From an uncultured Clostridia bacterium (GTDB taxonomy: Bacteria; Bacillota; Clostridia; HGM11514): a DNA stretch of 7,606 bases. Below, piece by piece: positions 1-5,160 of the stretch. The translations under genes and the position numbers were made by a program. Where the stretch lies: contig CAKSSZ010000071.1 in NCBI GenBank assembly GCA_934489915.1, forward strand, positions 1 to 7,606. The letters are read 5' to 3'. The notes beneath the pieces are model-generated. The model was not told the DNA's origin, ran no database searches, and worked only from the letters and a program-made list of their open reading frames with translations. The stretch's first letter is position 1. The number at the start of each line of letters is the position of its first letter.

Positions 1-285
1 TGGAACGGAAAGCCCATCTACCCGGGGACATTCACGGCGTGGTTCTCTGAATTCGTGAAGCGGAACGACCTTCCGCATATTACGGTGCATTCACTCCGGC
101 ACACAAACGCCACGCTTTTAATTGCCAATGGTGCCAACCTGAGAACCGTATCGAAGCGGCTGGGGCATTCCAACATGACAACAACCGGGAATATTTACAC
201 CCACGCCATCAAAACAGCGGACGAGATGGCAGCGGAAACGCTGTCCGGACTTCTTGCGGCGAAGAAGTCAAAAAGCGGCTCTTAA
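1..285 (+). CDS. Tyrosine recombinase (phage/ICE-type integrase), C-terminal part only
   Basis: The frame is open from the first base, so this is the last 94 residues of a gene that begins outside the window. It carries the catalytic core of tyrosine recombinases: HSLRH (H30, R33 of the fragment), LGHS (H56) and NIYTH with the nucleophile Y66. Such enzymes cut and rejoin DNA through a 3'-phosphotyrosine to integrate or excise phages and conjugative elements. The spacing of motifs is that of the Int/Tn916-like family of Firmicutes elements. The gene points at, and ends about 100 bp from, the 3' end of tRNA-Lys, the usual place of an integrase in an element inserted in a tRNA gene. No frameshift is seen. 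A GTG at 55 is internal, not a start, because conserved sequence precedes it. Family call is firm; the type of element is not known. Confidence 0.93.
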   Translation, partial: WNGKPIYPGTFTAWFSEFVKRNDLPHITVHSLRHTNATLLIANGANLRTVSKRLGHSNMTTTGNIYTHAIKTADEMAAETLSGLLAAKKSKSGS

Positions 286-336
286 TTTTCGGAATAATGA
301 CCAAATAATGACCAAACCGAAAAACAGCCGCTTTTT
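270..336 (+). terminator. Putative terminator of the integrase gene
   Basis: An 11-bp perfect inverted repeat (AAAAAGCGGCT at 270-280, AGCCGCTTTTT at 326-336) ends in a T run. Inside it a second 7-bp pair, TTTTCGG at 286-292 and CCGAAAA at 317-323, extends the structure, leaving a loop of about 24 nt. The 5' arm covers the last codons of the integrase. The loop is longer than in most intrinsic terminators, so efficiency is uncertain. Confidence 0.6.
294..315. repeat. Two tandem 11-bp repeats (ATAATGACCAA)
   Basis: ATAATGACCAA occurs at 294-304 and again immediately at 305-315, just after the integrase stop and inside the loop of the hairpin at 270-336. Short direct repeats near an integrase gene and attachment site can be arm-type binding sites for the integrase or excisionase; here that is only an inference, since two copies of an AT-rich 11-mer could be accidental. 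Confidence 0.6.
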
Positions 337-346
337 CCAACAAAAA

Positions 347-383
347 GAAAAACCCTCTAACCCGCATGGTTAAAGGATTTTTT
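347..383 (-). terminator. Intrinsic terminator of the five-tRNA operon
   Basis: A 15-bp stem pairs 348-362 with 368-382 around a 5-nt loop and directly follows tRNA-Lys on the minus strand. In the minus-strand RNA two positions (353/377 and 357/373) are G-U wobbles, whereas the plus-strand RNA would have A-C mismatches there. A U-rich tract follows on the minus strand (complement of 342-352). Both points show it works for the tRNA operon and not for the integrase. It lies on the presumed element side of the junction. Confidence 0.85.
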
Positions 384-384
384 C

Positions 385-460
385 TGGTGAGCCATCGGAG
401 ATTCGAACTCCGGACACCTTGATTAAAAGTCAAGTGCTCTGCCGACTGAGCTAATGGCCC
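385..460 (-). tRNA. tRNA-Lys (anticodon UUU)
   Basis: Complete cloverleaf on the minus strand: acceptor GGGCCAT pairs with ATGGCTC (one G-U), anticodon stem CTTGA/TCAAG holds the loop CTTTTAA with anticodon TTT, the T loop is TTCGAAT, and CCA is encoded at 385-387. It is the last gene of the Gly-Arg-His-Gln-Lys operon and its 3' end is the probable attachment target of the integrated element. Confidence 0.97.
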
Positions 461-493
461 ATATATGGGGAAGACGTTTCTGCCTTCCCGTTT

Positions 494-570
494 TGGCTGG
501 GATGGCAGGACTCGAACCTACGAAATGCCAGAGTCAAAGTCTGGTGCCTTACCGACTTGGCTACATCCCA
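494..570 (-). tRNA. tRNA-Gln (anticodon UUG)
   Basis: Minus-strand cloverleaf with acceptor TGGGATG/CATCCCA, anticodon stem CCAGA/TCTGG holding CTTTGAC (anticodon TTG), T loop TTCGAGT, discriminator G and encoded CCA. Starting with U1 is typical of bacterial tRNA-Gln. Fourth gene of the five-tRNA operon. Confidence 0.97.
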
Positions 571-602
571 ATCTATAGTAGTAAGGTAATTAGTGAAAGA
601 AA

Positions 603-680
603 TGGGGTGGATAGTCGGATTCGAACCGACGGCCTCTAGAGCCACAATCTAGCGCTCTAACCAACTGAGCTATACCCACC
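603..680 (-). tRNA. tRNA-His (anticodon GUG)
   Basis: Minus-strand cloverleaf with acceptor GTGGGTA/TATCCAC, anticodon stem CTAGA/TCTAG holding TTGTGGC (anticodon GTG), T loop TTCGAAT and encoded CCA. The extra G at position -1 (base 680) opposite discriminator C73 (base 606) is the histidyl-tRNA synthetase identity element, so it is included. Third gene of the operon. Confidence 0.97.
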
Positions 681-685
681 GCATA

Positions 686-762
<77 letters not shown>

Positions 763-769
763 ATAAAAA

Positions 770-843
770 TGGAGCGGGTGATGGGAATCGAACCCACACG
801 ACCAGCTTGGAAGGCTGGGATTCTGCCATTGAACTACACCCGC
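770..843 (-). tRNA. tRNA-Gly (anticodon UCC)
   Basis: Minus-strand cloverleaf with acceptor GCGGGTG/CACCCGC, anticodon stem CCAGC/GCTGG holding CTTCCAA (anticodon TCC), T loop TTCGATT, discriminator T and encoded CCA. It is the first gene of the five-tRNA operon, about 30 nt after the predicted transcription start. Confidence 0.97.
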
Positions 844-879
844 ATAGCAATTACTCTATCCGTTTCAAACGACTATGTT

Positions 880-908
880 ATTATACCAGAAAACACTTCA
901 TTTGTCAA
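880..908 (-). promoter_or_regulatory. Consensus sigma-A promoter of the five-tRNA operon
   Basis: On the minus strand a perfect -35 TTGACA (complement of 903-908) and perfect -10 TATAAT (complement of 880-885) are separated by exactly 17 bp, with an extended -10 TGG just before TATAAT. Transcription should start near 873, giving a leader of about 30 nt before tRNA-Gly. A full consensus with extended -10 fits a strong stable-RNA promoter. The rest of 844-1003 holds only A/T-rich spacer and the tRNA-Val terminator. Confidence 0.92.
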
Positions 909-964
909 CCATTTTTTCAAAAAAAAATGAATCTCTTTTTTGACGGCCTGTAAGAAGTATATAA

Positions 965-1004
965 AAATGAAAATCGACAAGATTCTGCTGAACCTTGTCG
1001 ATTT
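965..1004 (-). terminator. Intrinsic terminator of tRNA-Val
   Basis: The stem pairs 971-985 with 990-1004 (15 bp) around a 4-nt loop and is followed on the minus strand by a U-rich stretch. The one non-Watson-Crick pair, 982/993, is G-U in the minus-strand RNA but A-C in the plus-strand RNA, so the direction is clear. The stem includes the complement of base 1004, the terminal A of the tRNA CCA, so terminator and tRNA share one base. Confidence 0.88.
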
Positions 1005-1079
1005 GGTGGGCACAACAGGGCTCGAACCTGTGACCCTCTGCTTGTAAGGCAGATGCTCTCCCAGCTGAGCTATGCGCCC
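1004..1079 (-). tRNA. tRNA-Val (anticodon UAC)
   Basis: Minus-strand cloverleaf with acceptor GGGCGCA/TGTGCCC, anticodon stem TCTGC/GCAGA holding CTTACAA (anticodon TAC), T loop TTCGAGC, discriminator A and encoded CCA. It has its own promoter upstream and terminator immediately downstream, so it is a monocistronic unit, not part of the five-tRNA operon. Confidence 0.97.
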
Positions 1080-1099
1080 GTTGCTCAACAACATAAATT

Positions 1100-1128
1100 A
1101 TTATACCAGATGTTTGACCAAAAGTCAA
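1100..1128 (-). promoter_or_regulatory. Sigma-A promoter of tRNA-Val
   Basis: On the minus strand -35 TTGACT (complement of 1123-1128) and -10 TATAAT (complement of 1100-1105) are 17 bp apart, with the extended -10 TGG. The 13 bases around the -10 (plus strand 1098-1110, TTATTATACCAGA) are identical to 878-890 in the other tRNA promoter. The predicted start is near 1093, about 14 nt before the tRNA. Confidence 0.9.
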
Positions 1129-1156
1129 TTGTGTGTTTATACAAGCATGGTTGCTA

Positions 1157-1210
1157 AAATGACAAGTTATTTGTGCTATAATTACAAAGCAACTTGGCGG
1201 GTTGTCATTT
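1157..1210 (+). promoter_or_regulatory. Extended -10 promoter inside an operator-like nested dyad
   Basis: TGCTATAAT (1174-1182) is a perfect extended -10 on the plus strand but lacks a good -35 at 17 bp. It sits in nested inverted repeats: AAATGACAA (1157-1165) with TTGTCATTT (1202-1210), AAGTT (1164-1168) with AACTT (1191-1195), and TTTGT (1170-1174) with ACAAA (1184-1188). The symmetry centres on the -10, as expected for a repressor site, but could also be chance in A/T-rich DNA. It would be a second, upstream promoter for the gene at 1307. Confidence 0.4.
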
Positions 1211-1237
1211 GCAGCTTGCTGATTCCTTGAAAAGCAA

Positions 1238-1266
1238 TTGATTTTTATACATTTTTGTAGTATAAT
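1238..1266 (+). promoter_or_regulatory. Sigma-A promoter of the stalk-domain gene at 1307
   Basis: TTGATT (1238-1243) and a perfect TATAAT (1261-1266) are 17 bp apart on the plus strand. Transcription should start near 1273, about 34 nt before the start codon at 1307. This position also rules out the longer in-frame reading from 1238, because that would start inside the promoter. Confidence 0.82.
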
Positions 1267-1306
1267 GGGTTTGTCTATGGACAATAAAATAAAAAGAGGG
1301 TTGAGA

Positions 1307-2803
1307 ATGAAAAAAATAATTGCTTTATTTGCAGGGATGACGTTGTTGTTATCTGCAACGGTTTGTTTGGCGTCAGCCGATGATCCTGCGCGGGAGGCGG
1401 AACAACTGTTGATTCAACATGCGTCTCAATACGGAGACGGGGCACATTTGATGGATTTAGATGATGATGCAATTCCGGAGCTTGTCTATTCTGATGATTC
1501 CTACGGGGAGGGTTATTCGGTCGTTCAAGTGAAAGAGGGGAAGCTGACGGAGGCTCCGGATCGGATTTGGTTTGGAACAGGCTTGGGAGTCAGTGAGAAA
1601 ATCAGTTTTTTCATGAATGGAGCGGGACGGATCATGATTTACCGGGACGGTTCCACCTTTCTCTTTTCTGAAAATGAAGAAACAAGGTCGATCCAGGCCG
1701 TCTATCATTGGTCTGACCTGGCGCTTACACCCATTCGTATTTTGGAAACGGTTCTGAGCCGTGATTTTGCCGGATATCGTATGGAATCCGGTGATCCTTT
1801 GTATCATAATGAGGCGCCGATGACGGAGATTACCCCCGAAGAAGCCGAGGAGAAAAGAAAGAAGTTTCATGCTTGCGTCATGCCTTTTGTTGTATGGCCG
1901 AAAGAGGAAGAAAGTGTTGGCCTTACAGACATTTGGGAGGTACAAAAAAAGCTGTATCGTGCGGCAAACGGAGATGAAAAGGCCATTATGCTGCAATTAG
2001 GGAACCCGCTGATGACGGTAAACGGTCAGGAAACGGAAATTGATCCGGGCAGGGGTACTGCACCCGTAGAAAAGAACGGAAGAACCTTAATTCCGGTCAG
2101 GGCGGTTGTGGAAGCGATGGGGGGAACCGTTCAATGGGAAGAAGCTACCAATACAGCCGTTTTAATCTGTGGAGAAACGGAAGTCAAGCTTACTGTGAAT
2201 CAACCGATTGCTCTTTGTAATCAAGAGGAAAGAATCTTGGATGTGGCACCCCTTGAGCAAAACGGCAGAACCATGCTGCCGATCCGGTTTATTGCAGAAA
2301 GCTTTGGATTTCGGGTCAATTGGGAGGGATTGACGCAGCATATTATCATTACCGAAAAATCTTCTGCTGACATGAACCGGGAATTGCTTTCTTGTATTGG
2401 AAAAACCAAGCGGGAAATCAATGAGCAATATGGAGACATCATTGGTTCTGATTATTGGGTGGGCGGGAAATATTATCGTTACTACGGTTTTGATACAGAA
2501 TTTTTCTATGAAAAGCCGAATGGGGAATATGATTACGGAACTCACGATGATGTGGATGCAGACGCCCTGTGTACTCATTTGTATGCCAAGCTTTCGGAGC
2601 TGCTGAATACGCCGCATCAAACCCGGTATACGGTGGAAGAATTGGAGGCGATTTTTGGGAAGTATGAGTTTTTTGATTCAATGTCAGATGATTTTTATCC
2701 CGGCTGTACCTATCAGTTCATTTACAATGGCTACCGTATTACGGTGAGCAGCGAACAGAAGGATCCGCTGGCGGAATATGTCTATGTTTTTAAAGATAAA
2801 TAG
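1307..2803 (+). CDS. Secreted copper-amine-oxidase-N (stalk) domain protein
   Basis: 498 residues. The start ATG at 1307 is preceded by a ribosome site (AGAGGG, 6 nt away) and opens a signal peptide: two lysines, a hydrophobic core at about 4-20, and a likely cut after LASA (residue 24). Residues about 231-350 form the stalk domain (PF07833 type), recognisable by two copies of the signature NGRTLIPVRAVVEAMGG (257-273) and NGRTMLPIRFIAESFGF (319-335), each followed by V.W. The N-terminal part (25-215) includes an Asp-rich DLDDDAIPEL at 50-59, like calcium-binding 'DxDGDxxxEL' repeats of clostridial secreted proteins. The C-terminal 145 residues are Tyr/Asp-rich and unrecognised. The stalk domain usually supports cell-surface proteins; no sortase motif, S-layer homology repeats or catalytic residues are seen. 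It is a single-gene unit. Function unknown; a secreted surface or binding protein is the best reading. Confidence 0.88.
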   Translation: MKKIIALFAGMTLLLSATVCLASADDPAREAEQLLIQHASQYGDGAHLMDLDDDAIPELVYSDDSYGEGYSVVQVKEGKLTEAPDRIWFGTGLGVSEKISFFMNGAGRIMIYRDGSTFLFSENEETRSIQAVYHWSDLALTPIRILETVLSRDFAGYRMESGDPLYHNEAPMTEITPEEAEEKRKKFHACVMPFVVWPKEEESVGLTDIWEVQKKLYRAANGDEKAIMLQLGNPLMTVNGQETEIDPGRGTAPVEKNGRTLIPVRAVVEAMGGTVQWEEATNTAVLICGETEVKLTVNQPIALCNQEERILDVAPLEQNGRTMLPIRFIAESFGFRVNWEGLTQHIIITEKSSADMNRELLSCIGKTKREINEQYGDIIGSDYWVGGKYYRYYGFDTEFFYEKPNGEYDYGTHDDVDADALCTHLYAKLSELLNTPHQTRYTVEELEAIFGKYEFFDSMSDDFYPGCTYQFIYNGYRITVSSEQKDPLAEYVYVFKDK

Positions 2804-2820
2804 GGTAGCCTTTCCTATTT
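2798..2820 (+). terminator. Weak hairpin at the end of the stalk-domain gene
   Basis: AAATAGG (2798-2804, spanning the stop codon) pairs with CCTATTT (2814-2820) around a 9-nt loop. The stem is short and A/T rich. Together with the stronger hairpin at 2835-2868 it could end the plus-strand transcript. Confidence 0.35.
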
Positions 2821-2824
2821 CATT

Positions 2825-2868
2825 GAAAAACAAAGGGCTGTTTCAAAAATTGTATTTTGAAACAGCCC
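2825..2868 (-). terminator. Intrinsic terminator after the SSB-like gene
   Basis: A perfect 14-bp stem pairs 2835-2848 (GGGCTGTTTCAAAA) with 2855-2868 around a 6-nt loop. The minus strand continues with TTTGTTTTT (complement of 2826-2834), a good U tract; the plus strand has none. It therefore serves mainly the minus-strand gene ending at 2880, though the hairpin may also slow plus-strand transcription from 1307-2803. Confidence 0.85.
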
Positions 2869-2879
2869 CTTAGAATAAT

Positions 2880-3539
2880 TTATGAATCACTTGCCACGGA
2901 GTGGGTGACCCGCGGCTCTGCTTCTTCCATTTTTGAAATGGAGATTTCATAAGCGGTTTTATTAATCAGCTCATTTTCGCTGATTTTCTTTTGATATTCC
3001 CGGCTTTGTACCCGTCCCCAGATTTTTATGTTACTGCCCACCTGTAAGTCAGCAGCAAATCTGGCATTTCTGCCCCATGCAATACAGGGAATATAGTCAG
3101 ATTTGTTATATTGACGGTTTACCGCTAAGAGCAGGTCGGTAATTTCCCTGCCGAAAGGCGTGGTGCGATAGGCGGGCGGTTTGCAGACAAATCCGTTTAA
3201 GAAAATATAATTTAAATTTTTAGACGCCTCCTCGGGCGCAATCGGAATGAGATCCTTTGCAAAAACGGTCAGCACCAGTTTTCGTTCCTTATTATTATAA
3301 TTGTTGTATGAACGAAACTGACCGGTGATTTCTACTGCGTCGCCCAGCTTCATGGGGATTCCGTTGAGCAGCCGTTCGGATACGGTAACCAAAATATAAT
3401 CCGAAATACCGCTCAGGCGTTTTACATTCAGCACAAAAGAATAAAATCCTTCTCCGTAAACCTCGTGGCTGAATTGCAGTGATGTTTCAATTGTACCCAG
3501 TACCTTGACTTCGTTGTTTTCAGGAATATTCCGTTCCAT
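2880..3539 (-). CDS. Single-stranded DNA-binding protein family, two OB folds
   Basis: 219 residues on the minus strand. The start ATG has the ribosome site AAAGGGG 8 nt upstream. The second half (about 109-204) is a good SSB-type OB fold: LNGFVCKPPAYRTTPFGRE (114-132), LLLAVNRQYNKSDYIPCIAW (136-155), then GRVQSREYQKK (175-185), matching the SSB pattern of strand 1, TPxGxxxxxxxLAVNR, WG and GRxQSRxYxK. Residues about 10-101 look like a diverged first OB fold (VLGTIETS, ILVTVSERL, GDAVEITGQFRSY). Ordinary SSB has one OB fold and a disordered acidic C-terminus ending in DDDIPF; this protein lacks that tail (it ends VTHSVASDS), so it should not recruit the usual SSB partners and is probably not the replicative SSB. 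It follows the small membrane-protein gene on the same strand but has its own -10. Role inferred: DNA- or RNA-binding accessory protein. Confidence 0.85.
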   Translation of the reverse strand: MERNIPENNEVKVLGTIETSLQFSHEVYGEGFYSFVLNVKRLSGISDYILVTVSERLLNGIPMKLGDAVEITGQFRSYNNYNNKERKLVLTVFAKDLIPIAPEEASKNLNYIFLNGFVCKPPAYRTTPFGREITDLLLAVNRQYNKSDYIPCIAWGRNARFAADLQVGSNIKIWGRVQSREYQKKISENELINKTAYEISISKMEEAEPRVTHSVASDS

Positions 3540-3559
3540 TGTTTACACCCCTTTGTAAA

Positions 3560-3581
3560 ATTATACCATATGTAGTATATG
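3560..3581 (-). promoter_or_regulatory. Extended -10 promoter of the SSB-like gene, with overlapping palindrome
   Basis: On the minus strand TGGTATAAT (complement of 3560-3568) is an extended -10, the same element used by both tRNA promoters, but the -35 region is poor. Just upstream lies CATATGTAGTATATG (3567-3581), a CATAT/ATATG inverted repeat with a 5-nt centre that overlaps the spacer and could be an operator. Predicted start is near 3553, within 15 nt of the start codon, so the leader would be very short. Confidence 0.55.
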
Positions 3582-3603
3582 ATATATGCGCCGGAACAGA
3601 AAA

Positions 3604-4068
3604 TTATTCCTCATTTTCAAAAGAAAAAAAGGATTCGCCAAAGGTTAGCAAAAGAATACAAATTGCGCCCAAAAGCGCAGAAACAGGCTGCCCGTTTCGG
3701 GGAACCGAAAATTCCTGCGGCAAAATCGGAGGAAGGCTGTTCCAGGATAGGGTGCGCTGCAAGCAGCAAATCAGACGGTCGTCGGTAATGCTGGAGGCAG
3801 TCAGGGTTGCCTTGGGGTGACAGCCGTAAGTGAGCAGCAAATGCGCTCGGTCAAGCGGGGGGACGGGTAGGTGAGCTTCGTCTGCATTGACCAAAAGGGC
3901 AGCGCCGTCCGGGAAGGGAGTTAAAGCGGCAGAAACCCGAATCAACCGTCCCAAACAGTCTGCCAGCTGAATTTCTCCCGGGGTTCTCCCCCGAAAGGGG
4001 CAAAAATTTGACAGGGTGGAAAATATCTGCTCGGCGGCAGAGCCGTCGGATAACATAATAGAGTCCAT
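3604..4068 (-). CDS. Small protein with C-terminal membrane segment, possible Mur-ligase-like remnant
   Basis: 154 residues on the minus strand. The start ATG has the ribosome site AGGGAG 6 nt upstream, which supports translation. Residues 53-97 contain PDGAALLVNADEAHL, then LLLTYGCHPKATLTASS and, a little later, DRLICCLQRTL. The 'xxNADE...LLTYG' arrangement recalls the central domain of Mur ligases (for example MurE/MurF 'NxDD ... TYG'), but no GxxGKT ATP-binding loop is present and the protein is about a third of the usual length. Residues about 128-147 (VSALLGAICILLLTFG) are a single predicted membrane helix near the C-terminus, followed by only a few residues, so a tail-anchored topology is likely. 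Its stop is 64 bp upstream of the SSB-like gene, so read-through is possible. I do not recognise the family; the Mur resemblance is by eye only. Confidence 0.68.
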   Translation of the reverse strand: MDSIMLSDGSAAEQIFSTLSNFCPFRGRTPGEIQLADCLGRLIRVSAALTPFPDGAALLVNADEAHLPVPPLDRAHLLLTYGCHPKATLTASSITDDRLICCLQRTLSWNSLPPILPQEFSVPRNGQPVSALLGAICILLLTFGESFFSFENEE

Positions 4069-4224
4069 AGCCAGCTCCCTTTTCTTTTTTTATAGTGTGG
4101 TTCCCGTATTTGGAATTTATGCGTATTTATGATCAAAAAATTTTGAAAAAGGTGCAGCGGTTTCCTCTTTTGATTTGTTTTATAGGTGAGGACCTCAAAA
4201 AAACAATAAAAGGAGTTGCTTGAA
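4069..4224. promoter_or_regulatory. Divergent intergenic region with weak promoter-like and repeat signals
   Basis: This 156-bp gap separates the minus gene at 4068 from the plus gene at 4225 and must hold both starts. On the plus strand TATGAT (4128-4133) is a fair -10 without a good -35. On the minus strand TATAAA (complement of 4089-4094) is a fair -10 likewise. ATTTATG is repeated at 4115-4121 and 4125-4131, one helical turn apart. TGAGGACCTCA (4187-4197) is a near-perfect 11-bp palindrome just before the ribosome site AAAGGAG (4209-4215). No typical ECF promoter (TGAAAC/CGTC) was found here. Confidence 0.35.
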
Positions 4225-5070
4225 ATGAAAAAAACGATAAGTGCATTATTTCTTTGCGGAACCTTATTGACGTCCGGTTTTGCTGTAATGGCGGAGGAAC
4301 CGGTATTGATTTCCGCTCCTGCGTCCGCCGCAGTAACGGTGGAGGGAGAAGCGGTGAGCGGGTTGTATCAGTCCGGTGGGCATTGGATGGTACCTTTACG
4401 GCAGACGGCTGAAAAGCTGGGCTTTACAGTGACCTGGAACGGTGCAGACGGAACGATTGATTTGGACAACAAGGTGGTCAACACCCGAATTACCCTTGGT
4501 GAGGATCAGTATTATATGGCTTCCTCTTTTGCTATCGGGATGTCAGCGCCCGGCCCCTTGGGAGCCGCTCCGGAACTGAAAGATGATTTGACCTATGTTC
4601 CGGTGGAATTGTTTGCATTGCTGCAATGCGGCTATGTGAATGAAAACGGCACCGTTTCTCTGACTAAGGAAGCGTCCACGGTACAGATCCCCAACCCTTT
4701 TACTGAGTATGAAACGGTTGCGGAGGCACAAAAAGCGCTTTCTTTTCAGGCGGCTGTACCCTCTTATGTGCCGGCGGGCTATGAATTGAGTTCCGTATCC
4801 GTCATGTCAAACGATTTTTTGCAGCTGATGTATCAAAAAGGAGAGCAGGAAATTACATATCGAACTGCCAAGGGCACCGATGATGTCAGCGGTGATTATA
4901 ATGTGTATCAGAATGTAAAAACCGTGCAGGTCGGAACGGTACAGGTTACCCTGCGGGAAGGGGAGGAAAGCTCCGGAGCCATTTGGACGGATGGAACAAA
5001 TACCTTCTCACTGTTTGCCAGACCCGGCATTTCCGGGGATGATTTGTTAAAGATTATGAAAAGCCTTTGA
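4225..5070 (+). CDS. Secreted stalk-domain protein with C-terminal DUF4367-like domain
   Basis: 281 residues. ATG at 4225 is chosen over the in-frame TTG at 4216 because AAAGGAG (4209-4215) would touch the TTG but stands 9 nt from the ATG. Residues 1-23 form a signal peptide with a likely cut after AVMA. Residues about 35-148 are a diverged stalk domain (MVPLRQTAEKLGFTVTW at 55-71; YVPVELFALL at 124-133). Residues about 172-281 (VPSYVPAGYEL, ITYRTAKGTDDVSGDY, VTLREGEES) match a domain found in anti-sigma factors of Firmicutes (DUF4367-like) and are clearly homologous to residues 186-292 of the anti-sigma encoded two genes downstream. It sits directly upstream of the ECF sigma gene, separated by a terminator. 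I infer that it is secreted or surface-bound and belongs to the same signalling module, for example as sensor partner, ligand binder or decoy; this is not proven. Confidence 0.85.
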   Translation: MKKTISALFLCGTLLTSGFAVMAEEPVLISAPASAAVTVEGEAVSGLYQSGGHWMVPLRQTAEKLGFTVTWNGADGTIDLDNKVVNTRITLGEDQYYMASSFAIGMSAPGPLGAAPELKDDLTYVPVELFALLQCGYVNENGTVSLTKEASTVQIPNPFTEYETVAEAQKALSFQAAVPSYVPAGYELSSVSVMSNDFLQLMYQKGEQEITYRTAKGTDDVSGDYNVYQNVKTVQVGTVQVTLREGEESSGAIWTDGTNTFSLFARPGISGDDLLKIMKSL

Positions 5071-5098
5071 TGTGAAACGTCAATGAACCGAAAGACAG

Positions 5099-5139
5099 AA
5101 AGCCGGCCGTCAAACAATGCAGCGGCGGTCGGCTTTTTT
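5099..5139 (+). terminator. Intrinsic terminator between stalk gene and ECF sigma
   Basis: AAAGCCGGCCG (5099-5109) pairs with CGGTCGGCTTT (5126-5136) through 11 bp, with one G-U wobble at 5106/5129 in the plus-strand RNA, and is followed by six T residues (5134-5139). It ends the upstream gene, so the ECF sigma gene is expressed either by read-through or from a promoter I do not see. The ribosome site of the sigma gene begins only 9 nt after it. Confidence 0.8.
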
Positions 5140-5160
5140 ACAATATTGGGGGGAGTTTCT

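Larger units (their letters stand above)
1..384. mobile_element. Right end of an integrated element abutting tRNA-Lys 3' end
   Basis: The sequence shows an integrase gene whose 3' end faces the 3' end of a complete tRNA-Lys gene with encoded CCA. Known biology: many phages and ICEs recombine in the 3' half of a tRNA gene and restore it with their own copy, leaving the integrase gene at that junction. I infer that everything left of about 385 belongs to the element and that the attachment core lies in the T-arm/acceptor part of the tRNA (roughly 385-425). The second attachment copy would be outside the window, so the core cannot be measured here. A resident, degenerate or domesticated element is equally possible. 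Confidence 0.55.

Noticed and set aside
898..1284. Open frames on either strand across the tRNA genes
   Set aside because: They run through tRNA genes, terminators and promoters and have no ribosome sites or recognisable domains.
1238..1306. Longer N-terminus of the stalk-domain protein starting at 1238
   Set aside because: That start coincides with the -35 of the promoter and lacks a ribosome site; ATG 1307 begins a clean signal peptide.
1457..2681. Minus-strand frames opposite the stalk-domain gene
   Set aside because: They are shadows of a well-supported plus-strand gene, without ribosome sites and with Cys/Arg/His-rich composition typical of antisense frames.
3539..3820. Plus-strand frames between the SSB-like gene and the small membrane protein
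   Set aside because: They overlap the 154-residue minus-strand gene, which has a proper ribosome site and a membrane segment; the plus frames have neither.
5073..5100. TGAAAC (5073-5078) as an ECF autoregulatory -35
   Set aside because: No CGTC/CGTA-like -10 follows at 16-17 bp, and the expected start would fall in the terminator.
5083..5160. Longer N-terminus of the ECF sigma from ATG 5083
   Set aside because: The extra 26 residues would be encoded by the terminator hairpin and have no sigma-family similarity; there is no ribosome site.
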